Assembly (NCBI GenBank): GCA_933228895.1
Contig: OW121846.1
Span: forward strand, 108,765,054-108,829,053
Origin: Platycnemis pennipes
Taxonomy: Eukaryota > Arthropoda > Insecta > Odonata > Platycnemididae
DNA length: 64,000 bases
Direction: 5' to 3'
The position numbers and the translations under genes were made by a program. Each line of letters starts with the position of its first letter. Within the stretch, counting starts at the first letter, position 1. The notes below the pieces were generated by a model. The model was given only the letters and a program-made list of their open reading frames with translations. It was not told the origin of the DNA and did not search any database. Of this stretch, positions 22,701 to 32,300 are shown in pieces.

Positions 22701-25081
22701 ATTGCACTAGTCTTTCAATTCTTATTGAAAGTGTAGCTTTAAAAACACATGATCTATTGTTTCTTCTCTGAATCCCAAAAATTGGGTCATGGCTGCAGGA
22801 GAAAATAAGTGAATCGAATCTTTCATCCTCCCCCTTCCACAGCTATTTTCCCTCTGGTATTAAGTTTTGTGACGCAAAAGAGCGAACGCATTTGCCTGAC
22901 CAAAGGAGTCGCCAAGAAGAATTGGCAGCCCAGATCTCGTTAGTTGTTTCCTTTGAACTGTTTCCAATTCTTCCTCGACAAGAAGGATAATGTTGCAGAT
23001 ATCTCGGGCTCTCTTTTAAGTTTTTACAGTCGCGGTATTGTGCACCCTGATGGGTGAGATCCCCAACGAAATACCAATCGCCTCTACTGGCAGTCAGACC
23101 GATTGCGTAGTCCCCTTTGAATCTTTCACCCGCATTCGCTGCAATGCATCGACACCCTACGTGTTAAGACTTCAGTAGATGATTGCCGTAATGGCTTAAA
23201 GTGAGCCGCCTCGGCAATTAACGGTTGATAGTTTAATGGCCACTATGTATCGTTGAATTTTACGGATACTTTTACATCTCGCTTCTCGTGAAAAAGTATA
23301 ATTTGGGAGGAAAGAGGCAACCTTAATTCAAGGGAAGTCCTCTAATAATGATGCTCTGGAAGAGAGACTCCCTTTGAGCGAATGCGTGGGATGTGACCTC
23401 TTTGACCATAATTTTTTGATAATTAATTCAAGCACAACCAGTGTTCACACTTGAATGACAGTTACGTAGTATAAATGCACTAACTTGCACTTTTGAAGAA
23501 TTGCACATTGTCGTAAACCTCTTCGTAATTTTGTCACAAATGCTTCAACCGCACCAAATACCGAGATTAAGTTCATTGCATTAAAGGACGTAAATGTTGA
23601 TTGCATTTTAAATAAAGTGAATAAAATTTTGTCATCAAGCAAATGAAAAGCAATTGATATTTGGTATTCTTAATGAATTATGATGGCACCGCTTGCATTT
23701 AGCAACTTACGTAAGTTATTTGCTTGGTCATTGTGCCTCATAGGACTTCAATTTTTTAAATAATTTTTAGTTTCATGTCCAGATAAGAGAGAGCGTTGAA
23801 GCAGCGCGCAGCTGTTTACTTTTGTGGCACTTCTAATGACCTGACACTATGTCACACTTTTGTTATCGATAAATGGTGTTCTGAAAATCATATTTCAATA
23901 TGCATGTAAGATATTACGTTGCCGAAGAGGCTTGGGGATACCATTCCAAGAAAAACTGCCTTTTATATAGCCTGTGGAAAGTCGTTTTGGACACGTGAAG
24001 TAAGGTTGGCACAAAGTGTCTTAGCTTAAACGAATCGTCATGAAAATGACAACAATCTGGTCTGAGCTTCCGTGTGGAAGCCCTTCACCGATGTTTCCTC
24101 TCGAATCTTTGGCCGAATCACCTCATGAATCTGATTCTGTTATACATTATGACCTTTTAAATTGTGATTTCATCATCAAACCAAACCTCATTCCTCCAAG
24201 CTCTCTGGAATCCCATGGAGACTATAGAGGATATAAAACGGTAATACCTTTAATAGTCATTTTTATTATTTAGTGCTTGTCATTTTGATTTGAAAACGTG
24301 ATATGGAAAGTTGGAAATCAATTTAACTAGCGAGGGACATGCACTTATGCCCTTATATTTCTACCTGCGTTGACTTTGTAGTTATCACATTGATGTGTTG
24401 ATATTGCACCACCGTCGTGCATTTTGACCATTCTCATGTTTTACACTTTACTGTTTCTTCCTCGTAGGAAACTGCCCCTGTATATTACCCATCCCCAAAT
24501 GTTAGTAGAACAGCCACACAGTTAACAGAGGAAGAGCAGGTAAAAATCGCTAAACGTATTGGATTGATTCAGCATCTTCCCACCGGAACCTATGACGGAT
24601 GTAAAAAGAACCGAGAGTGAGTATATTTTATGCATCTCTGAAAATATATTCTCTTGTAGGTCTAAGTAATCGCTATGGAGTTAGGGAATGTAACTATGAA
24701 AATAAATCTCTTCTGCTGTGGCGAAAGACCACATCTATCTCGCGTACATATTTTGACATCTATTTTTGATAAATCTCATTTCACTAAGACTTCGTTCTAA
24801 CGCCGTATGATATCCGTCAAAACCCTGCGGTTTTCCTGATTAATTTTAGCATTATAGTAAATGTAAAAAAAATTCATTCAGTAATTATTGTATTACTTTC
24901 CTCTCCCAGATGCGTAATATGTATGATTGAATTCATGATTGGTGATGCAGTGCGGTACCTGCCATGTATGCATACTTATCATGTAGATTGTATTGATGAC
25001 TGGCTTATGAGAAGCTTTACTTGTCCATCGTGCATGGAACCAGTGGATGCTGCCCTACTCACCACTTACGAAACTAATTAA
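4602..25081 (+). CDS. RNF11: RNF11-type RING-H2 E3 ubiquitin ligase, complete gene, 3 coding exons
   Basis: Coding exons 4602-4715, 24468-24616 and 24910-25081 splice with GT/AG sites in phases 0 and 2 to a 144-residue protein (vertebrate RNF11 is 154). The N-terminus MGNCLK is the family hallmark: Gly2 is a likely N-myristoylation site and Cys4 a likely palmitoylation site, placing the protein on endosomal membranes. The conserved linker TQLTEEEQ precedes the RING-H2 finger, with ligands Cys89, Cys92, Cys107, His109, His112, Cys115, Cys126 and Cys129, and the protein ends in the family's YETN. Known family role: a small adaptor ligase that works with HECT ligases such as NEDD4/ITCH. Oddity: the PPxY position reads SPPY (residues 34-37). 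The first intron is 19.7 kb and packed with transposons. Confidence 0.95.
4716..5932. other. RNF11 intron 1, first segment, no recognised element
   Basis: AT-rich intron with only short reading frames and no family motif. I see no repeat structure here. Confidence 0.5.
5933..6156 (-). mobile_element. MITE family A, copy 1 (TIR AGGCCGCTTTACACGATACA)
   Basis: The terminal inverted repeats AGGCCGCTTTACACGATACA (5933-5952) and its reverse complement ending in AAAGCGGCCT (6156) are near-perfect over about 22 bp. The interior repeats TACAAACGCTTGTA-like and GCCGCTTTACAC-like blocks. Two related copies lie at 37317-37552 and 38875-39043 in the opposite orientation. There is no coding capacity, and the length of 224 bp fits a MITE. 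Confidence 0.85.
6840..8925 (-). mobile_element. Non-LTR retrotransposon (jockey/CR1-like) ORF2 relic
   Basis: Read on the minus strand from about 8925 down, the conserved blocks appear in order. They are a linker (SKTSWELI, about 8800), RT N-terminal block (LSSCTDEIPGRVI, about 8515), QFEFRRGKST (about 8230), SGVPQG with GPLLF and INDLP (about 7950-7890), the catalytic YADD (about 7845), and thumb/C-terminal blocks with FWGSAK and LQKKAIRIISGK (about 7440-7380). A C-terminal tail ends near 6960. Several frameshifts and stops break the frame (for example the DLSKAFD region at 8120-8150). The endonuclease domain is missing, so it is 5'-truncated, and the 3' boundary is approximate. Confidence 0.85.
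8911..9043. mobile_element. Small MITE with GTATGTTCACA inverted ends
   Basis: GTATGTTCACA (8911-8921) is matched exactly by TGTGAACATAC (9033-9043), 133 bp end to end. It sits at the upstream edge of the minus-strand retrotransposon. No target duplication is obvious, and the call rests on the perfect 11-bp inverted repeat. Confidence 0.5.
9117..9605. repeat. Degenerate array rich in AACAGT/ACTGTT motifs
   Basis: The words CAGTTACTG, ACTGTTGAAAT, CAACAGT, CAGTAACTACTGAAATGC and close variants recur at irregular spacing throughout, in both orientations. This looks like an old tandem or palindromic repeat. Short frames of about 62 codons on both strands here are by-products. Confidence 0.45.
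9606..10199. other. Intron DNA, nothing recognised
   Basis: No gene, repeat or motif that I can support. The next retrotransposon starts approximately at 10200. Confidence 0.4.
11208..11279. mobile_element. 72-bp TTAA-type (piggyBac-like) MITE
   Basis: CCCTTTTACTGCCA (11208-11221) is matched by TGGGAGTAAAAGGG (11266-11279), flanked by TTAA (11204-11207) and TTAT (11280-11283, one change from TTAA). A central palindrome, TGATATATCTAGTCTATATCA, fills most of the remainder. It interrupts the retrotransposon between its INDT block and the YADD motif. Confidence 0.65.
12058..13280. mobile_element. 1.22-kb TA-flanked non-autonomous DNA transposon
   Basis: A perfect 13-bp terminal inverted repeat, CCCAGCCAGCACA (12058-12070) and TGTGCTGGCTGGG (13268-13280), is flanked by TA on both sides (12056-12057 and 13281-13282). 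Subterminal regions (12071-12290 and 13190-13250) are crowded with GTAAAC/TTTACG words in both orientations, as expected of transposase-binding repeats. There is no transposase reading frame. The interior contains a tRNA-like segment at about 12866-12935. It is inserted in the C-terminal part of the ORF2 relic. Superfamily unknown: a TA duplication suggests Tc1/mariner-like or similar, but the termini match nothing I recognise. Confidence 0.8.
12866..12935 (+). repeat. tRNA-like segment (A and B box) inside the TA-flanked element
   Basis: TTAGCCTGGTGGTAGCGTG resembles an RNA polymerase III A box, and GGGTTCGGTTCCC about 30 bp downstream is a B box. A complete acceptor stem cannot be folded by eye, so I treat it as a tRNA-derived remnant and not as a functional tRNA gene. 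Confidence 0.5.
13440..15225 (+). mobile_element. pogo/Tigger-type DNA transposon relic
   Basis: Termini CAGTTGAGCACCCTTAATCC (13440-13459) and GGATTAAAGATGCTCAACTG (15206-15225) are imperfect inverted repeats of the Tigger type, each flanked by TA (13438-13439 and 15226-15227). Internally, the frame near 13875-13985 reads LTITEKVQVLKKLDAVASIK followed by RLTETY, which matches the CENP-B/psq-type helix-turn-helix at the N-terminus of pogo transposases. Later scraps (ELKEMELVNLYEW, about 14534) may be transposase C-terminus. Most of the DDE core is lost. A TTAA MITE is nested at 14192-14431. Confidence 0.8.
14192..14431. mobile_element. 240-bp TTAA MITE nested in the pogo relic
   Basis: CCCTTTATAGG (14192-14202) and CCTATAAAGGG (14421-14431) are perfect 11-bp inverted repeats bounded by TTAA at 14188-14191 and 14432-14435. 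TTAA duplication is characteristic of the piggyBac superfamily. Inner palindromic blocks (GTCACTACACGCTCAGTGG, GTGGTCGCTCAGGCGACCAC) are visible. No coding capacity. Confidence 0.85.
15500..15541 (-). ncRNA. Hammerhead-ribozyme-like core in the left Penelope arm
   Basis: This is the inverted copy of the 16141-16185 motif. It contains TTTC, then GTCTCC, GCTGCT, GGAGAC and TCTTCAG, giving the same CUGAAGA, stem II and GAAA on the minus strand. Confidence 0.45.
15655..16104 (+). CDS. GIY-YIG endonuclease domain of a Penelope-like element (5'-truncated)
   Basis: The frame is open from inside the left arm to the TGA at 16102-16104. The GIY-YIG signature appears as GVY (about 15730) and VYVGETG (about 15766). 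It is followed by RTRIKEH with the catalytic-type Arg, then the typical SAVAEHAAEGHEID and ALEIRKYAKNFNRD blocks and the SWLPV end seen in Penelope polymerases. The codon at 15766 is GTG and no ATG starts the domain, so this is a fragment of a longer polymerase. The last 28 or so residues, proline-rich, are encoded by the right terminal repeat. In the intact element this nuclease nicks target DNA for insertion. Confidence 0.85.
   Translation, partial: WKGKPRRQIKDFLRSVKEKDILETEGVYKLSCRSCDKVYVGETGRTIRTRIKEHAAAIRLGHFEKSAVAEHAAEGHEIDVTDAEVIAREKHFRTRIIREALEIRKYAKNFNRDQGQMVSSSWLPVISRTKRKIEKPPPQPSSTPPPPPP
16141..16185 (+). ncRNA. Hammerhead-ribozyme-like core in the right Penelope arm
   Basis: CTGAAGA (16144-16150) fits the conserved CUGANGA, and GAAA (16170-16173) fits the second conserved block. 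Between them GTCTCC (16152-16157) pairs perfectly with GGAGAC (16164-16169) as stem II with loop AGCAGC. One extra A (16151) sits between core and stem, and stem III would have to be very short, as known for Penelope-type minimal hammerheads. The mirror copy lies on the minus strand at about 15500-15541. Activity unproven. Confidence 0.5.
16275..16753. other. Intron DNA, nothing recognised
   Basis: AT-rich sequence between two insertions, with no motif I can support. Confidence 0.4.
16754..19678. mobile_element. piggyBac-type TTAA element, 2.9 kb, containing a LINE
   Basis: Ends CACTAGAACGCCC (16754-16766) and GGGCGTCCTAGTG (19666-19678) pair at 12 of 13 positions and are bounded by TTAA (16750-16753, 19679-19682). 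The 17-bp palindrome GGGGTCATTTTGACCCC lies just inside the left end, recurs almost intact near 16938-16953, and appears as GGGGTCAAAATGACCCC near the right end (19619-19635). No recognisable piggyBac transposase frame remains. A LINE fragment occupies about 17890-19242, and removing it leaves an element of about 1.6 kb. Inverted segments at 17334-17374 and 17448-17491 (around AAAAACCACTTT) add internal structure. Confidence 0.72.
17890..19242 (+). mobile_element. Non-LTR retrotransposon ORF2 relic (endonuclease-reverse transcriptase type)
   Basis: Conserved blocks in order are WPPENFQKS (about 17965), LHTSKILTKIITRRME (about 18037), NQFGFRKNQG (about 18112), YVAFVDLE with AFDNVE (about 18208-18250), WLYKNQVTTMQIKDGRKIEA (about 18318), a damaged VRQGC/LSPVLFN region (about 18390-18430) and the polymerase WFADDIAVEAE (about 18520). 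An uninterrupted C-terminal frame (18646-19119) follows with FTYLGSTITWDGR, WSMVIHGSETW and WCSRRMLKIK. It ends at a weak GATGATGAAAA tail. Stops and frameshifts break the RT. It lies within the TTAA element, so it is younger than that insertion. Confidence 0.88.
19683..20290. other. Spacer with an unrecognised 81-codon frame
   Basis: A + strand frame at 19861-20106 has a hydrophobic C-terminal segment (FVNLVAICLLCL) but no family I recognise. Its position just upstream of the hAT-like relic suggests it could be degenerate transposon sequence. Nothing else is visible. Confidence 0.3.
20291..20960 (+). pseudogene. hAT-like transposase relic, N-terminal half
   Basis: Broken frames read MPKGKC with FTEALKR (about 20291-20330), then a zinc-finger-like CFSVANHGAKDLEICINSKK followed by HAKN (about 20407), VTSYFVKPDAELDVFAAEGT (about 20506) and KTKTEAIINSELAPHIET. 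A later block reads GIAMDASKHGDVKLFPMLI (about 20764), where the DAS(N)HG motif would hold an early catalytic-type Asp. This arrangement matches BED/TTF-type hAT transposases common in insect genomes. It contains several stops, ends abruptly, and lacks the C-terminal dimerisation domain. Confidence 0.6.
20961..24039. other. RNF11 intron 1, gene-poor segment
   Basis: No supported gene. A 98-codon frame at 21425-21721 and others of 65-90 codons show no family motif. The stretch 22860-23330 is less AT-rich than its surroundings but I recognise nothing in it. G-rich and C-rich scraps at 22118-22180 resemble ends of old transposons. Confidence 0.4.
24040..24240 (+). CDS. Candidate alternative first coding exon of RNF11 (67 codons)
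   Basis: An ATG frame starting MKMTTIWSELP runs 67 codons to ...GDYRGYKT and then meets a plausible donor ACG|GTAATA. The phase is 0, the same as the exon-2 acceptor at 24468, so it could splice in frame only 227 bp upstream of exon 2. The result would be an RNF11 form without the myristoylated N-terminus. Evidence is only phase, proximity and an open frame; the protein has no recognised homology, and chance is a real alternative. Confidence 0.25.
24468..24616 (+). CDS. RNF11: RNF11 exon 2 (residues 39-87 plus two bases)
   Basis: Acceptor TTCCTCGTAG|GAA, donor CGAGA|GTGAGT, phase 2 out. The exon encodes ETAPVYYPSP, the invariant TATQLTEEEQ and IAKRIGLIQHLPTGTYDG, the linker that leads into the RING finger. 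Confidence 0.95.
24910..25081 (+). CDS. RNF11: RNF11 exon 3 (RING-H2 and stop)
   Basis: Acceptor TCTCCCAG|A. The exon encodes CVICMIEFMIGDAVRYLPC and the rest of the RING-H2, then DDWLMRSFTCPSC, MEPVDAALL and YETN, with TAA at 25079-25081. All eight zinc ligands are present. Confidence 0.96.
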
Positions 25082-26360
25082 GAGGATTTTGATGAAGCGT
25101 TGAGAGGAAACTTCAAAAGTGGGGTTAATGCTTAGCAGAAACCCTTAGTGTGTTACTATTTTACTAAACTGCTGAAGTGCTTCTCAGAAGACTGACTGTA
25201 GCTGTACTGTCCATGATTTTCTGTGATGAATTTGTAATGCTGTAGGGTACTGAAAGTCTCTTCAAAATGGTGAAATGCAGGGTACTCAGGTACAATTAAT
25301 CCTACTGTAATAACTTGACCCACATTTTTATGTATCAAGATAAGTTTTTGCCTATGCCATGGTTATTATTTTCGTAATCGCAAAAATGTGCAAAGAGGTG
25401 TACAAGTTGTGATAATTTATTCTAGTTTTAGTGAAGAGCCTACTATAGTGGTAGAAATGATTTTTCAGTGATGGGAATGTCTTCTTGTATGGGAAGTGCT
25501 GTAGTGCACTTCCCATTTCACACTTCTTGATATTATCTAATGGGTGCTCTATGAAGACATTCTCGTAACATTTTGGCAATGCCATGCAAAATTAGTAATC
25601 ATCCCAATTTCTGCTGTATAAATAAATGGCTACTTAAAGTAATCCAAGTATCCACAGAAATTGTTTCTCCTTACATAGTTGCTATGGCATTCATATTTGC
25701 CTGGGGGCTACATGGCATGGCTTTCTCTATCTGTGACTCCAATATGACTGAATTGAATTGGCTATTAATTGATTCTATATGTAAATTGTGCTACTGCACC
25801 CGAGTAAATATATATAAATATATGTGTAGATCACAGAGCATAGAACTATATTTTATGAAAATACATTTTTAGGTAATCTCAAGTTGTTATGTTTTAAACT
25901 AAGAACAATCTTAAACTGGTTAGGCAGCCTTCAACTGGCATTATAAATTATGTGAATGGAAGACCCAAAGCTGGATTGCTGGTCATGACAGCATCTGATT
26001 CATTCTAGTCTGAAGTTCATTGACTCAGTTTTGCTTGCCACATGGTATTGGCATGTTTATAGTGCTGTCAGTACTTCCTCTGTAAACAAAATCAATTGTG
26101 TTGTGAACTTATCACTGATTTTATTTTGGTTGATGAGTCTTTTTGTAGTGTTTTTCCTGTTTAAAGGTAAGTCACTGGCATTTTATGTATTTTTTGCCAG
26201 CCATGAAGCAATTTTGTCATTTGTAAATACAAGGCTTAACCAATTATTGCTTGTTTGTGTGGAAGATATGTGATTGGCTGTTTCTGTCATACATTGTCAG
26301 TGAAGGAATATATTGTAGATAATTTAATTAATTCTCTAATAAAGAGTGTATCTTATTTAT
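25082..26360 (+). other. Probable 3' UTR of RNF11
   Basis: Non-coding sequence downstream of the RNF11 stop. An AATAAA at 26338-26343 is the first clear canonical poly(A) signal that I see. The end is inferred; shorter or longer forms are possible. Confidence 0.35.
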
Positions 26361-29199
26361 GTTTTTAGCTACTCCAATGTTTTACATCTCAGCATTTTAA
26401 TGTTACTGAGTGACTTGTGAAGTTGTAAGTGGTGGTTTTATTAATCATGGCAGTTATCAAAATTTTCAATGCATTGTGCTGATTGGTGACATGCCATCAC
26501 ATATGTACAATATTTAAATGTCTCACAAGCTGATGAAGGACTTGCAGCTCTTCCTTCACTGGCAAGGTCTTGTGATATTTTTAAGTATTAAATGAATGAA
26601 GACTATTTCATAGTTTTCTTGTTTAGGAGAATAATTTGTGGTGAAACAAGCTCTTATTTACTATTTTCTTTTGTTAACAGGATGTAATGATAGAAGAATA
26701 TTTGTGCTAAATGTTATGCCGTTCGCTTAACTCTTTAAGTGCCAAATATAATTCACGTCAAATTACAGCACTTATGATGTGCAAAATGTTTGCTTCCTTG
26801 GCAAGTATTTTTTGCTTAATATTTTCTTGAGTCAAATTGTTTGTATAGTGAAATCTCTTGAAAACCAGACATTCAAAGTACCAACTCTCCTTTTCAGAAT
26901 GGGCTCATATTTTTTGAAGTGATGATTTCTTGCAAATATTATGAAAGTCTGGTGCTTCTGTTGTTATTCTTCCATCCTGGTGCGAAGTAGCCTTATGGCA
27001 TTAAAAGTGCAAAATAGTGCAGTATGCTGTGCAATTTCAATTGTTGTTGTAAGGTAGGGAAAGGATGTGCTAGAAATATGGAGTGGTGCATAGTATGTTA
27101 CATGAAATGCAATGAGTCGTTTAGGAGAAAATTGAGTCATTGACCTGGCAAAAATTGGACTAGTTTCATTGTTGGGGGTTTTGGTGGCAAAAAAATTTAA
27201 GGAAAGTTCTTCGCATGCATGAGGCAGTGTTGTGCTATCACCAATCAAAGACTTTTTATGGAATGTATTTTTTAACCATGCAATAATCTACTCCGTCAAA
27301 TTAATAGTGGACTTCAGAAAGAAGGTAGGAAACTTGTATTAGTAATGCATACCATTAATAGGTGACATATTTTTAACTGCCTCAAGGGTGGGAACAATTG
27401 CCAAAAGTAATGTATTTGATGAAGTAATTGTCAACATTTTGAGGGCTAACTGAACAAAGCTGCTACAAATATGTTTGTTGATAAGGTCTGCCACACTGTA
27501 CTTAGGAAAAAATTTTAATGTTGTTTGCAACATCTAAGGGGTATTACATGGCTGCTGTTGCCAGAAAACACCACTAACATAATCAGTCAATTTGGCATCA
27601 ATCTTTTTATAGTTTTAATTATTTTCCTGAAAGTATATTCTAATTTAGCTGCAGTGTACTTAATACAACCTGGCACTTTTCGTGCTCCAACCAACTTAGT
27701 GTTCAAGCTGTGTCATTATTTGCATCTTTATCTTTTGTATGCCCATTCATTTAGGATTATCACAGTCTTTCAGTGTAATATTGTTCTTTAAGCTCATGCA
27801 TTTCAAGCTTTTCAATTTCAGGCTTTAATCTATGGAACAAAAGGTCATCTTCTGAAAATTGCTGTTCAGCTTGTGCATTTTATGGCAAGAGACAATGTAA
27901 ATTTGGACCAAATATACATTTGTTTTTCTTAATAATGCATTGAGATTGTTGTTGGTTAAGTCATTTGAAATTACTTCAATTGGTCTTTTTTTAGTGTTAA
28001 AAGAAATCATACTAACCAGAAAAAAGTTGAAAACTTGAGTTCTTTAAAATTCATGTTCAGAGATGAAAATTTCTGTCAATATGTTGATACAATTGATGCT
28101 TTTAGTGATCTCTCAGCAATTGCTCCTTTACTGGAAGTTTTCTTCACTTAATTCCTTACAATGACGACATTCTCCATCAGAAAGTAAGCATACAGTCTCT
28201 CATGAAGATAATATTCTCCTTAAGTGTGCTTGCATAGGAGTAGCTTACCATATTTTTTTTCATCCGTGGAAGATGCCATTTTAATGGCATTCTTGACCAC
28301 ATTATGCACCATAAACTGAGCTAGTCAATTATTTTATATTTCTAGTCCTAGTAAATTCAGGTTGAGTAATTTTCACAAATGGTGTCATATAATTACACAG
28401 CCACTTCAATGACCTTTCCATTTCCCTTTGTCCATAAAGCCTATATCCATGCATAGCGTCCACTAGCACTTTCCCATTCTTTGAAAAAATTAACCCTTGA
28501 AATTATGCCCCTATACCTTAGATTGTGACATTAGATTAGACTGAAGCTGAGGCGAAATGATTGACAGCAATTGCAAAACTTTATGAAATGTTATTACCTA
28601 GGGTTAATTTGAAGACTTGTTAAATGTACGCAGACTCTGGATTCCTGAATGATATCCATCCGGTTTAGTTAAAACATTGAAACCTTGCTGGACTCTTGCC
28701 TTTTTTGCATTTTTGTTTATTCCATTATAGAATTTATTGATTCAAACTTTGTACCATAGTGCATGATATATCTTCCACTCATAGCTGTATTTTCAAATAC
28801 CTTCCTGATTTTTGGACTGCTCTTGAATTGCTATCATATTCATGTGTGAACCTGCAGCCTTTCTTCAAAAATCTTTCAGATAAATGCCAGCCTTTTTGTC
28901 CGCATTAATTGTATTCAAACTTTTCTCTATTCATTTGCAAAAAGTTCACTTTAAGGAAAGACTCGTGTGAGTCCTAAGCTTCGAAGCACACGTTTTTCCT
29001 CTCCTGCCTTCTAAAAAGTGCAAGTTAGGTATTCTGACCTTAAGTTTGTCATGCCAAGATATGCCTTAAAACCCTGGGTAGCAGCCAGGAATATCTTTTG
29101 GAGGGGTACCTGGATTGGATGGTAGGCTCATTTGGTCTAAAAGAAACTGTCTGTGGCATGATGTAGTGGAAGGTAGAAACTGACATATAAAAAATATTA
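26361..29199. other. Intergenic DNA, nothing recognised
   Basis: AT-rich, only short frames without family motifs on either strand (for example 94 codons at 26964-27248 minus). No structured repeat recognised. Confidence 0.4.
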
Positions 29200-29385
29200 T
29201 TGCACTTTTCTACAAATTTTATTAATTGCTTGCGAAGCTTTTCGGCTGTTATACTATCCTCAGCTACAGGTCCTCTTTCCAGAAATGTTATTAATTACTT
29301 ACAACACGTTTGGGCTGTTCTGCCATCCTTGGGCACAGAGGACACGTCGTATCAATTAATAAAATTTGTGGAAAAGTGCAAATAA
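29200..29385. repeat. Repeat with inverted ends and tandem ribozyme-like motifs
   Basis: TGCACTTTTCTACAAATTTT (29201-29220) is mirrored by AAAATTTGTGGAAAAGTGCA (29361-29380). Between the arms, two diverged tandem units both contain ATTAATT(G/A)CTT and GGCTGTTnTnC, with CCTnnG. On the minus strand unit one retains CTGAGGA and GAAA and unit two retains a GGC/GCC stem. The layout recalls Penelope-type terminal repeats with decayed hammerhead cores. The assignment is tentative. Confidence 0.4.
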
Positions 29386-32300
29386 CATTTTTAATACATC
29401 ACAAATGGGCCACCTAGGGTTAATATGTGCCTTGCGCTTTTATTTTGTCTTTAGCGGACATTTTATCACATTAATATTATTAAATTTTTTATATCTTAAA
29501 TATTGATCCTTTGACATTTCAAAATAAAATATTTTAAAGTGGTATTTTATTTTAAAATTTATGAAGAGTTCTTTTTAAAACGTTTTTTTTTAACTTTAAG
29601 AAGATTCATAATAATGGTGACAAACTATCTTCAGACATACCTTGAAGGAATAAAATTCTATTTAAATTATGCATGTGTAATTTATCATGCCCAAAGACTA
29701 AGTGTTATTCAAGTATGTACTCAGGTTGTGGGTAGGCACATAAAGACAAGTTATTCAAATGGAAAGTGTCTTTATTTACAGTTACAAAGAAATGTTTTGT
29801 CAAATTCTTCACAATATATTTAGTTCCTCTGGAAGGAGGGGGTTTAAACCCCAAAACCCCCTCCATCACAGCACCATTGTTAAGACCCATTTTTGCCTAT
29901 TGGTTCATTTTGACTTCATCATAGTCATCAGATCAAATTTCATAAGTGCTTAGTAGGAATCAAATACCTAGGTAAAGTTCTGGTCTGGGAGTCTTGCTTA
30001 ATTTGAACATTTGCAAAATAAGCCATTGATTAGATGAGTGTGTGTGATCAGCTCTGAATTAAGGTTGGCCTATTTTGTAGGAAAGGCTATGAAGCCTTGA
30101 ATGCATAAAGGGCTGTTAAATGTTCTTTATGTAACTCGAGTAGGAATGTAATGATAGAAATACTTCATCTGCTGTTTATGGCAGGAGAGGCATGGGTATA
30201 TATTGCCATTGAAGTTAACTTTTTCATTGATTTATTTTTTCTGGCCCATTTTTTTCTAAATCGTCACTCAATTCTTAACTTCTATATCAGTGTCCTGATT
30301 TACATTTCTACCATTGCTGATATCGAGTTACAATATTTGTATGCTTTGACCTGGTAGCTGTACATAATATGTATTGTCTTGAATTTGACATCAATACTTA
30401 CTCTCTGATAAACTTAGTGTGCCTAAAACTTATATCAGCACTTGTCTTCTTTAATCTAGAATATTTATCTATTTGAATGCACAGTAGCCAGTGAGATACA
30501 AGCTACAATACCTATCCTCTTGGTCTAATGATGTGTGCATTATAAATTGTTCTACATTTGTGCAATGTTTAACATTTTCAAAATAGCTACTGATGTGTAT
30601 GAGCATACTTATGTCCAATCATTTTCTCTCCAATCAGTCCAAAGACATCAGAATGTTCATAATAGAGATAAGCTTGGTGAATTTAGCTATTCTCCCCCAA
30701 ATGCACTGAATACATAACTCATACCTTAGAGTTTTGGGTAAATGAGAAAATCTATATACATATTTCTTTTTCTAGTTAAATTTAAGACATGATGTAGTGC
30801 TCAATTCACCCCCACGCATGTACATGGTGATGACAACCCCCTAATTTTAGCTTTAACCTGTATGCATCATTTGACACTGGAATGATCCCTAATATCTCAT
30901 TTTTTCCAAATGTCATCTATATCATTGCTAATTTTTGCCACTATCATCTTACTTTTTTCTATTTATAGGTTTTATTAAGGAAAATGGCAGCCAGATATTA
31001 CTACATTTACGATTAAAATTTAAAGTCTTTTTTGTGAAACCGTATTGAACCACAGTTCTTTTTGCCTTGAAGAATCTTACCGTATTTGTATAAGGATGAG
31101 TTTCCAAGGAATATCTCCGTTTGCTAATAATTACTGATATGGCAATCAAACTCAATCTAACCACTATTATAGTATTCGTAATTCATTTTATCTTGAGAGA
31201 GCATTGGCTCCTGTAGTTATCCCTTCGGTCATTATTATCTTTGGTCATTCATATCATTCTGAGCAATTTAAAAATGACACAGGACATTCAATGCATCAAA
31301 TGGTTCTAATATTTCCATTTTGAAAAATGGACTTGGATATAGTAACTTATCCAAGAGTCCTGTTTTCCTTAATGTGGTTATGGTTAGGCTGTTATTAGTA
31401 TTGATCTTGTTTTGCATAACTGTGAAATTAAAGTTTTACGGAGCCATGTCAGTGCCTGAGTTGGTAAACTTAGGCAGGGATGATGAAGACTGCTTGCTGC
31501 AATTGAAGTTGTATGGAACACCCTGAGGTTATGGCACCCCTCTGAAATCTAGAATTGATTTAAATCCAGCTTCAATGTTCAGGGATTGTGAACATACAAA
31601 ACATTCCAAGACGGCTAGTGAATTCACTAAGAATTATAGCTGGACCAAAAATTTTCTTGACGCACCATATTGATGTCTTCCATGATTGTGATGAGATCAT
31701 CCATAGAGAGGCATGCATAATAAAACAACTTCTATGGTCATGTGACAACATGCATTTCAAAATAAGTGGAGCATTTATTCTTTACGCTCGTATATTGGTC
31801 TGGAAATGAGAATCTGAAATTTTGGTTAGCCAGTGCATTTTTGCCTTCCTGATTGGTAGGCAAGATATCTTATATCTTATTATCCTGGTCATTGGGGAGA
31901 GAGAAAACCCTTGTTCATAGTTAAAATAAGGTAGACAAAAAGGACATATTACATTTAAGACATTGATTAATAAATTCAAGCTGTCATTGCAGTGACCCTT
32001 ACAATGTATGAGGTAAATAATTGAAAAATTCACAACACACATTGGTGATGCCGGGAATACATATGGAGGGGAATCTTTTCACTGCTTATTGCCTAATTTG
32101 GTAAACAGTTGGAAACAGGGGCGTAATAAGGGGAGGTCGAGGGTGTCTCAACCACCCCCCCCAATCAAGATATAATAACGTAAATGGATAACTAGTAAGT
32201 CTGTAAATCTTTATTATCCGCTAATTCCATATTTTGTGTCAGAAATGCACCATACAATCATTTAATAAAAATTAAGAATGCAGCATTCAATTATACTAAA

